Shown piece by piece: positions 22,360-29,150 of a stretch of 54,299 nucleotides of DNA. Every line of letters begins with the position of its first letter. The first letter of the stretch is position 1. A model generated the notes under the pieces. The model saw only the letters and a program-made list of their open reading frames with translations, was not told the DNA's origin and made no database searches. Origin of the DNA: a virus. The position numbers and the translations under genes were made by a program. Location: IMG/VR virus record IMGVR_UViG_3300034101_001509, positions 1 to 54,299 of that record. One strand, written 5' to 3'.

Positions 22360-24099
22360 TTAGTTCCTTTTTAATTTTTTCAAATCATCCCAGGGAGAGG
22401 GAACGTTAATTTTATCAAAAATTAACCAATCATCCCCCGATTTTGACCAATTTTTGTCTTCTTTGATATCATCTTCGTCATATATGCCATCTGTATAATA
22501 ACCAAAAGGAAGCATTTGTTCTTCTATTTCATCGATATCTTTTTGATACATTGCCAAACGAACATCCATATCCGTTAAATTTTTAAAGTATTGTTGACGA
22601 GTTGCCCACGCAAAAAGAACAAGACACATCACAAGATCGTCATTATGCCCATCCTCTGCTTCAAAACTTTGTTTCTTTGATATAAAAGTTGTAAATTCTG
22701 ATATTACATCAACATCCTCTACAATTAATTTATCTTCTTCGATCATATTTTTAAGAACTTGACAACCAACCTTTTTTGTCAGAACTGAGGTTTTGACACC
22801 CATTTGAACCTTTTTGACGCTTCCAAACCCTTCAGTTATTATTTGACCTTTTCTTCCCATCATAGCAGTTTTAACAATATTTTCATATTCTAAATCTGTG
22901 TGTAAAATATTCGCTACTTCAAATCCTATACTGTTTATTTCAACCAAAACATAAGCATTATTATATTTTCTAGCAATTGTTTTTAATACAGAAGCAAACA
23001 ATAGAGGAGAAACAGTATTATTACGATATACTGCCACTACTCTATATGGAAATTTTGTAACGTCTATTACTGTTAATGCTGTGTAATCTTTACCCTGACC
23101 TTCCGCAACGTCAGCAGTTATGAAGTAAATATGATCATATGAATTTTCTTTATCTGGATCTTTTCTTATTGGTTCCTCATAGACCGACATTCCATCCTTA
23201 GTTCTCAATATTGGTTTGCTATAAACCAAAGTGTGTAGTTTATCAGCAGATATTAAAGTATTGGAACTACCCAAGAAGTCACATTCAAATTCTTGTTCGA
23301 ATTGCTTTTCGGAAGTTTTGGAAATCATTTCCTTCTTCCATTTTTCATCTCTTAAAGGACCACCTGGATATTTTGGAACTTGACTCCAGTGGACTTCAAA
23401 GGGAACATAACCATTCTGATTGTTAATTGCTCCCTTCCAATAATAGTAAAACATATTCAACCCATTTGGAGTTGAAATAATAAACATCTTTGTTGATTGA
23501 CCCGAAGTAATAGTTGGATATACTGAGGTAAAGAATTCTTCTGCTATCTGAGTTGGAATGTGAGCAAACTCGTCAAGCAGAATACAGTTGAAAGAACCAC
23601 CACGAATCGCAGATGATGATGTTGCTGCTGCTAGAATTCTAGATCCGTTTTCCAATACAATAGATCCTTTATTCCATTCTATAACACCCTGCTGTAACCA
23701 CTTTGGTAAATATTCGTATGCCATCTTAATTCTTCCTAGAATTTCAATAGCAGTTGATTGTTTGTTTGCCAATATAGCAACATTCATGTTCTGATTAAAG
23801 AGAACATAATGTAATAGGTAAGCACCTACAGTTGTAGTCTTTCCTACCTGACGAGGAAGTTTACCTATTACGAATCTATTATGATGTAACTTATCAATAA
23901 GATCTTTCTGAAAGTCATACATCTCAAACGGGACAAGACCTTTATCTACAGCAACAATCTTTACATACTTTTCCACAAAATAAACAGGATCATTCGCACA
24001 TTTAATGTATTCTTGAACTTGTTCTGGTGTAAATTGTTGTTGTACGCCTACGGGTTTTAAATTTGGATTACCAAGATAACCATCTTTTTTAGCTGTCAT
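22360..24099 (-). CDS. 17: gp17 terminase large subunit
   Basis: 579 residues (T4 gp17 is 610). ATPase: Walker A LPRQVGKTT (81-89), Walker B ILLDEFA (173-179) and coupling motif STPNG (209-213). RNase-H-like nuclease: ITADVAEGQGKDYTA (327-341, D330), VEINSIG (386-392, E387) and DGHNDDLVMCL (483-493, D487/D488). It powers DNA packaging through the portal and cuts the concatemer. Its ATG lies inside the last codons of gene 16 (11-base overlap), so the two subunits are translationally coupled. Confidence 0.97.
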   Translation of the reverse strand: MTAKKDGYLGNPNLKPVGVQQQFTPEQVQEYIKCANDPVYFVEKYVKIVAVDKGLVPFEMYDFQKDLIDKLHHNRFVIGKLPRQVGKTTTVGAYLLHYVLFNQNMNVAILANKQSTAIEILGRIKMAYEYLPKWLQQGVIEWNKGSIVLENGSRILAAATSSSAIRGGSFNCILLDEFAHIPTQIAEEFFTSVYPTITSGQSTKMFIISTPNGLNMFYYYWKGAINNQNGYVPFEVHWSQVPKYPGGPLRDEKWKKEMISKTSEKQFEQEFECDFLGSSNTLISADKLHTLVYSKPILRTKDGMSVYEEPIRKDPDKENSYDHIYFITADVAEGQGKDYTALTVIDVTKFPYRVVAVYRNNTVSPLLFASVLKTIARKYNNAYVLVEINSIGFEVANILHTDLEYENIVKTAMMGRKGQIITEGFGSVKKVQMGVKTSVLTKKVGCQVLKNMIEEDKLIVEDVDVISEFTTFISKKQSFEAEDGHNDDLVMCLVLFAWATRQQYFKNLTDMDVRLAMYQKDIDEIEEQMLPFGYYTDGIYDEDDIKEDKNWSKSGDDWLIFDKINVPSPWDDLKKLKRN

Positions 24100-24556
24100 T
24101 ATCTACATCTTCCGTTGGTATCGCTTTTAATTGACTACGAGATTGATTAATTAAATTTTGAAGATCTCTTGTAGATCCTACAAATATAGAATTATTTGTT
24201 GTATTCTTGACTACTTTATTAGTTCCCAAAGCATCTGCTGTAGTTTTATGAATATTCATTAAATCTGTATTCACTTCACTTATGGTTTTAATTAATATAG
24301 ACGCTACTTCATACGCGCGAGGAGAATCCCCTGCTTCAGCAACACGCATAATTCCATCAAGAGATTCAAATCCTTTATTAATCAATTCCTTCATATTTTT
24401 ACGAGCAGAATCAAAGTCTTGACGAACTTGATCTTTTCTTTTTATTTTTACTTCTTTTATAGGAAAAGTATCTTCTTTGGGTTTAACTAACTCGGTATTT
24501 TCTGCCAAGTCTAATATTTCTGTAAGTTTTTCTTCTGCTGTTTTCTTTTCAATCAT
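24089..24556 (-). CDS. 16: gp16 terminase small subunit
   Basis: 155 residues from the ATG at 24556, which forms an ATGA overlap with gene 15; a TTG two codons earlier is unlikely to be used. T4 gp16 is 164. Central helices with AEAGDSPRAYEVASILIKTISEVNTDLMNIHK (72-103) match the T4 pattern [20 protein letters not shown]...NREILKLHKDM, and NSIFVGSTRDLQNLI matches T4 ATVFMGSPTELMDEI. It regulates gp17 and DNA recognition at packaging start. Confidence 0.93.
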   Translation of the reverse strand: MIEKKTAEEKLTEILDLAENTELVKPKEDTFPIKEVKIKRKDQVRQDFDSARKNMKELINKGFESLDGIMRVAEAGDSPRAYEVASILIKTISEVNTDLMNIHKTTADALGTNKVVKNTTNNSIFVGSTRDLQNLINQSRSQLKAIPTEDVDNDS

Positions 24557-25305
24557 GGCCAATCTCCTACGACTGGAGTGGTAGAACCTGTAATGTAATC
24601 TCCAGTATATCCAATATCACCAACATAATAATCGACTGCGGTAGATCCTGGATCGGCAAAGAAATTGACATCTGTTCTTTCTATTAGTCCACCTGTTCCA
24701 CCACATATCTTTGGATAAATGTACGTCTTTGCCGTAAAATCAAAAGTACTAATAAGTGCTCTACGATTTTCAAAAGTTCCTTCATAATCCTCGTTTAAAG
24801 AAACATTGTTTAATACAAAAGGAATATCCACAGAATCATGAATATCATTCATTTTTATTGTCACTGTATAATCTGGAGCAAAAAATGGAACAATCTGTTC
24901 AATTATTTGTAACATATCGTCCATATTTCTAGTAAATGCGAATAGAGAAAAATTAATATTATATGGAACTTCTGCGTATACTTTTTTGAGAACTCCGTTT
25001 ACAACTTCTGCTCTTTGCGTTGTTCTATTCAATTTTCTTGCGGGATCATACATCAATGTTGATATTTCAAATCCAAGTTTTGGAAGAACAATTTGTACTC
25101 TACTATTTTTAGATAAACTGCTTTCTTGAGTAAGTCTCCATATAAATTTTTCTTTACTGCCATAACTTAAAGGTACTCTAATTTTTTCAATTTCAGTGCC
25201 ATCTTCTTCAAATCGTGTGACATATATTGATTCAAATAATGAACCAAATGCTATAACTATTTTTCTTATTGATTCATTATAAAAATATTGACTAACTGTA
25301 AACAT
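24553..25305 (-). CDS. 15: gp15 tail terminator / sheath stabiliser
   Basis: 250 residues from the ATG at 25305 (T4 gp15 is 272); a GTG at 25314 would extend it by three residues. Strong similarity in pattern to T4: YFYNESIRKIVIAFGSLFESIYVTR at the start, IRVPLSYGSKEKFIWRL (42-58), VQIVLPKLGFEISTLMYDPARKLN and FAFTRNMDDMLQIIEQIVPFFAPDYTVTI (about 128-156, T4 IFTRYEDDMFQIVEQILPYFQPHF). It closes the top of the tail tube and sheath and docks to the neck. The TAATG overlap with gene 14 indicates coupled translation. Confidence 0.95.
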   Translation of the reverse strand: MFTVSQYFYNESIRKIVIAFGSLFESIYVTRFEEDGTEIEKIRVPLSYGSKEKFIWRLTQESSLSKNSRVQIVLPKLGFEISTLMYDPARKLNRTTQRAEVVNGVLKKVYAEVPYNINFSLFAFTRNMDDMLQIIEQIVPFFAPDYTVTIKMNDIHDSVDIPFVLNNVSLNEDYEGTFENRRALISTFDFTAKTYIYPKICGGTGGLIERTDVNFFADPGSTAVDYYVGDIGYTGDYITGSTTPVVGDWP

Positions 25306-26228
25306 TAAGAGCACTCCTCGGAAAATGGATTATCTCTACTAAAGTTTAGAGTATTATCAGCTTCCTCGGCATATATATCATTTTCAATTTCATCAACACC
25401 AGAAATAGGATCAATTGAAAGATTGACATTTGTTTCATCAACATCTAATAGATAATATTCTACTCCATTAATCTTATTTTTGACAGATTGTGTTCCAGAA
25501 GATCCTGCCACAAATTGTCCGCTTACACCTTTAATATAAGTTGTATTTCCTGTATATTCTATAACAGTTCCTTCAGCGGTAGCGTTTGCGTATACTGCTG
25601 TAGCACCAGTAACGCCATTTACTTGAAACACAACATCACCTCGTTTGAGTGTTGCCGAACCGGAAACGGGAGAACTAGAAAGAGTAAATGTATACATGTT
25701 GTATTTTCTCTTTTCCTCGACATCATCAATTTCAGTAACTCCGGTTTCAATTTTCTCAAATGAATATGTAAAGAGTTCACATGTTAATGTGTAAATGTTT
25801 AATGTTCCAAATTGGAAAAATGGAATTTTATCTTCAACATAATTTATTTCAAATATACTTTTATTAAATGGAAAATATATTAAATCACCTTCTCTTGGTG
25901 TTCTAATTGTAGAATCTTTTGAATATATTTCTTTTTCAAATCTTGTTTTTGATACCTGAAGTGTAACTCTATCTGTAATATTAATTCCAAATTTATTAAT
26001 GATATTCATTTGTCCACCAAAGGCTGTAACATTTTGAATATACATTTCTATGGTGTAAGCATTTTTAAATTGAGATATAGGATCTTCTCCAAAAATTAAA
26101 TCACGATTCAAATACTCACGTGGAATATAAATCATGTCTCTACCCATCGCCTTGATTGTTTCTACAGTCAAGTCGTCAAGTAAAGTTTGTTCTCCAACGT
26201 ATTCTTTGAAATATGGATTTGTTGCCAT
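25305..26228 (-). CDS. 14: gp14 neck protein
   Basis: 307 residues (T4 gp14 is 256). [33 protein letters not shown] (34-66) aligns with T4 [31 protein letters not shown], and [30 protein letters not shown] with T4 [30 protein letters not shown]. An added beta-rich stretch of about 70 residues (roughly 180-255, Ser/Thr/Val-rich) accounts for the extra length and could be a surface decoration. It connects head portal to tail with gp13. Confidence 0.93.
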   Translation of the reverse strand: [307 protein letters not shown]

Positions 26229-26231
26229 TTG

Positions 26232-27032
26232 TTATCCCATTATAAAATCTACTGGGAGTTCATGTGTTAAGTAGAATTCTTGTTCTATTGCTGCTATTTC
26301 TGCCATAGCATCCTGAAATATTTGTTGTCCCTTAAATGTAATTCCACCTGGAAGTTGTACACCGTCATACTTTAACATATTTGATCCCCATTGTCTTTTG
26401 ATCAAAGCAGTTAGATATTTTTTCAAAAGACGATCATTATAAATTTCTGTATATTTGTCAGGATCTAATATTGCGTATGATTCTATTACAACATATTGAT
26501 TTGCTGTTATGTCTCCAGCAAGAGCATCAAGATAAATTTTATTTGTTACTTTGCTAAATCTAATTGATTTTTCCGGACTAAAAAATTGTTCAAGTAAACT
26601 AATATACGACATAGTTACATGATAACCAGCAAGTGGAGTTGATTGACTTCCGTTTAATCCTCTATTGATTCCAAAGTAATCTGTTAATGCTAATTGATAA
26701 CGAATATCAAACATATTTACACCAGATAAAGTTCCAAATCTAAAAACTTTAACAACAGAAAGAATATCAGTTCCTGTTGGACCATTTGGATCACCGGAAG
26801 GTGTTTGTATATCTTCAATTTCAATAAATCCACGATCTATATCAGTTTGTGTCATCTGATATTTAAAATATACTTTTTGAACACCATCAAAATGTCTTTC
26901 TTGAAAAAATTGTAGTGCTTCGTCAAGACGATCTTCGCATTGTTGGTGATCTACGTTTATTTGAATAACAGGATGTCCCAATGTACGAAGACAATGTTCT
27001 ATTAGTGTTTGTCTTGAGTCTGGTACTGCCAT
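26232..27032 (-). CDS. 13: gp13 neck protein
   Basis: 266 residues (T4 gp13 is 309). Recognisable from LIEHCLRTLGHPVIQINVDHQQCEDRLDEALQFFQERHFDG near the start (10-50) and the central YISLLEQFFSPEKSIRFSKVTNKIYLD (around 150-176). It joins the portal after packaging as part of the head-completion complex. The start region is unusual: the AAGGAG ribosome site, 9 bases before the ATG, is one arm of a 12-base hairpin whose loop and distal arm contain a TATAAATA late promoter. The next gene upstream is a Cys-rich protein rather than gp12 or wac. Confidence 0.93.
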   Translation of the reverse strand: MAVPDSRQTLIEHCLRTLGHPVIQINVDHQQCEDRLDEALQFFQERHFDGVQKVYFKYQMTQTDIDRGFIEIEDIQTPSGDPNGPTGTDILSVVKVFRFGTLSGVNMFDIRYQLALTDYFGINRGLNGSQSTPLAGYHVTMSYISLLEQFFSPEKSIRFSKVTNKIYLDALAGDITANQYVVIESYAILDPDKYTEIYNDRLLKKYLTALIKRQWGSNMLKYDGVQLPGGITFKGQQIFQDAMAEIAAIEQEFYLTHELPVDFIMG

Positions 27033-27037
27033 AGAAA

Positions 27038-27068
27038 AACTCTCCTTATTTTATTTATAAGGAGAGTT
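27038..27068 (-). promoter_or_regulatory. Hairpin that hides the gp13 ribosome site, with internal late promoter
   Basis: On the minus strand AACTCTCCTTAT (27068-27057) and ATAAGGAGAGTT (27049-27038) form a perfect 12-base stem with a 7-base loop, followed by a T run. The second arm contains AAGGAG for gene 13. TATAAATA (27059-27052) spans the end of the first arm and the loop. Read-through RNA would fold and hide the ribosome site and may terminate. RNA from the late promoter would start near 27046, lack the first arm and keep the site open. T4 gene e has this logic. Confidence 0.75.
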
Positions 27069-27075
27069 CTTTTAA

Positions 27076-27636
27076 TTATTTAGGTTCTTCTGCTGGTTTT
27101 TGTTGTATTGGTGGTTCGTGTGTTTTTACTGGAACCTTTTCAATTTCTTTATATGGTAATTGTTCAATATAATATCTTCTGGTAATTGGAGCATTCGCCT
27201 CATCTGGTTTAGATTTTTCGTAGTTTGAAAACCCTGGCATTTGAAGTGGACATGAGAGTCGAGGATAATCTAATTTGCTATATTCTTCATCCTGTGCTAA
27301 TAGCCATGTTCCTTTTCTATCGCCACATCCACAACCACCACAGAAGAATTTACCAGGAGTTGAACTTTGCTTTAAATATTCACATGGCGGCAAAACACCA
27401 CCCTGTTCTTTGTTTCCAAAGCAAGATACTACTCTAAGTTGTTTCATTGGAATTGTAACTTTTTCATTACCAAATCCACGGGAAGCAATTGCTGATGCGA
27501 AACTTTGCATCATAGTCAATTTTTCTTTGACTGCTCCCTCTTTTTTGATTTCTTCTTTTCTAAATTCAGGTTGAGTTGTTTGAGTTGTTTCTTCTGATTT
27601 ATTTTGATTATTTTTATTTTTACAATTACATCCCAT
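27076..27636 (-). CDS. Cys-rich hypothetical protein
   Basis: 186 residues from the ATG at 27636, chosen because ATGGAG stands 8 bases before it; an ATG at 27648 would add four residues and overlap the previous stop. It opens with MGCNCKNKNNQ and has a middle segment FFCGGCGCGDRKGTW with CPP/CPL cysteines around it, a pattern suited to binding one or two zinc ions. The C-terminus is Pro/Glu/Lys-rich (HEPPIQQKPAEEPK). No membrane segment is seen. It sits between the fibre cluster and the neck genes. No family is recognised; a small virion or assembly protein is possible. Confidence 0.5.
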   Translation of the reverse strand: MGCNCKNKNNQNKSEETTQTTQPEFRKEEIKKEGAVKEKLTMMQSFASAIASRGFGNEKVTIPMKQLRVVSCFGNKEQGGVLPPCEYLKQSSTPGKFFCGGCGCGDRKGTWLLAQDEEYSKLDYPRLSCPLQMPGFSNYEKSKPDEANAPITRRYYIEQLPYKEIEKVPVKTHEPPIQQKPAEEPK

Positions 27637-27647
27637 ATAGATCTCCA

Positions 27648-29150
27648 TTAGTATAGAATAATACGTCTAAAGAATAAAGCAGTTTCAACGTTTCTTTTAT
27701 TTATAAGAACAGTTCGATAATTTATAGGAATTATATTTGAAAAAGATTGTCCATAAACAAAAGATTTATTATTTAATTTACTACGATTTGTTTTTGAATT
27801 TAAATATTTTGTATTAAAAATACTAGACGAAATAACGTTAGCATATAGTTCAACATTATTTTCGAAAAGATATTGAGCATAGAAATTTAATTCATAAATT
27901 GAGGGAAGATAATAATCTATGAATCCATTTCTAGGTGTATTTTTAATTGTATTTGTAAGTGCTGTACTAAGTCCAATAAAATTATCAGCATTACCATAAG
28001 TATTATAATAACCATCCCACAAGGATGTTTTATAATCTACATCTAATTCATTTTCTAACAAAAATGGAACTGTATATTTTGTGGTATCGACAATTAATGC
28101 CCATTGACTATGTGTTCCTCCCTCGGGAGTGCCAACAAACCTAGAAGAATTTGGAGTTCCAAAATTTAAACTTCCGCGAATAACACTACTCTTTCCATTA
28201 TTTGGAGAAGGTTTGAATATTCCTATATAAATTCCACCTTGATATTCATCACCAACATTCAATTCTAAATCTTCAAAGGAAGATAAAGACATTTGTTGTG
28301 GTTGATATTTATTATTAATTTTTAATGGATTTGTTGGTTTTAATGAAGAGTTACAATATGGGTCGTCTGAATCTTGTTCTGGAACCCAATATCCATTACA
28401 TATTTCTCTGGGTGATATAGTACATGTATATTCATATGTACCATCAACAAGTTCTAATGTATAGCAAGATCCCATTTCAAAGCCTTGATATAGATTTGTG
28501 GACAATGCCATTCTAGTAACATATTCACTTGAGGCACATGTTATTGGAGATTGTCCAGCAATTAATGGTGGATTTCCACATCTACTATTTTCTGTAAAAA
28601 CAGAAGGATATACATCTGTAGATAAAGCAGCACAATCTGCTGATGTACAAACATCTTCACATTTTACATTTGTTGGCCAACCAGTATCTTCATCAAACTC
28701 TAAGTGACAACATGCTCTGGGTGCTCGAATATCTTGATCGTTTGAAACACAATAAGTTTCCCAATTACCATTTGCTAATTCTGGACAACTTCCTTCTGTC
28801 CACTTTCCACCAATTCTATTACATTCGCATTTTGTAACATTACTTCTTGTTCCCGATGTCAAATATGGATTTGACATTCCTTGAGAATATGTTGGTATTT
28901 GATTTAATTCTCCAGAAGTAACATATGAACATGAACAACAACAACCTCTTCTAGTATCTACATCTGGACATACTACAGAATTAGTATCTTCCCCTTTTGT
29001 TGGTACAAAATGACCACCTTCATTAAAGCACTCTATAAATGATTTTGAACTTCCAGTTCCTCCAGTTATACCACAACATACTCCATAAGCATTTAATAAC
29101 TTTGAGTAATCTATTGCTGGTTTAATTCTGGAACGAAATTGTAGTGTCAT
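27648..29150 (-). CDS. Cys-rich adhesin-like protein with lectin-like C-terminus
   Basis: 500 residues. Residues ~20-290 are packed with cysteines, including CC pairs in GVCCGITGGTG, RGCCCSCS and RACCHLEFDE, and look like divergent copies of the modules in the three larger neighbours. The C-terminal part has GDEYQGGIYIGIF (about 300-312) and YYLPSIYELNFYAQYL (about 411-426), the two landmarks of DUF1566/Lcl_C lectin-like domains. Unlike the neighbours it has no collagen-like repeat. It overlaps the 29.1-32.1 kb gene by four bases. It is likely a virion surface or fibre-tip protein for receptor binding; that role is inferred. Confidence 0.6.
   Translation of the reverse strand: MTLQFRSRIKPAIDYSKLLNAYGVCCGITGGTGSSKSFIECFNEGGHFVPTKGEDTNSVVCPDVDTRRGCCCSCSYVTSGELNQIPTYSQGMSNPYLTSGTRSNVTKCECNRIGGKWTEGSCPELANGNWETYCVSNDQDIRAPRACCHLEFDEDTGWPTNVKCEDVCTSADCAALSTDVYPSVFTENSRCGNPPLIAGQSPITCASSEYVTRMALSTNLYQGFEMGSCYTLELVDGTYEYTCTISPREICNGYWVPEQDSDDPYCNSSLKPTNPLKINNKYQPQQMSLSSFEDLELNVGDEYQGGIYIGIFKPSPNNGKSSVIRGSLNFGTPNSSRFVGTPEGGTHSQWALIVDTTKYTVPFLLENELDVDYKTSLWDGYYNTYGNADNFIGLSTALTNTIKNTPRNGFIDYYLPSIYELNFYAQYLFENNVELYANVISSSIFNTKYLNSKTNRSKLNNKSFVYGQSFSNIIPINYRTVLINKRNVETALFFRRIILY
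27698..27705 (-). promoter_or_regulatory. Possible late promoter inside the 3' end of the Cys-rich adhesin gene
   Basis: Exact TATAAATA on the minus strand, 62 bases before the ATG at 27636. It could drive the small Cys-rich gene, but it lies in coding sequence and the leader would be longer (~55 bases) than at the other sites. Confidence 0.3.
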
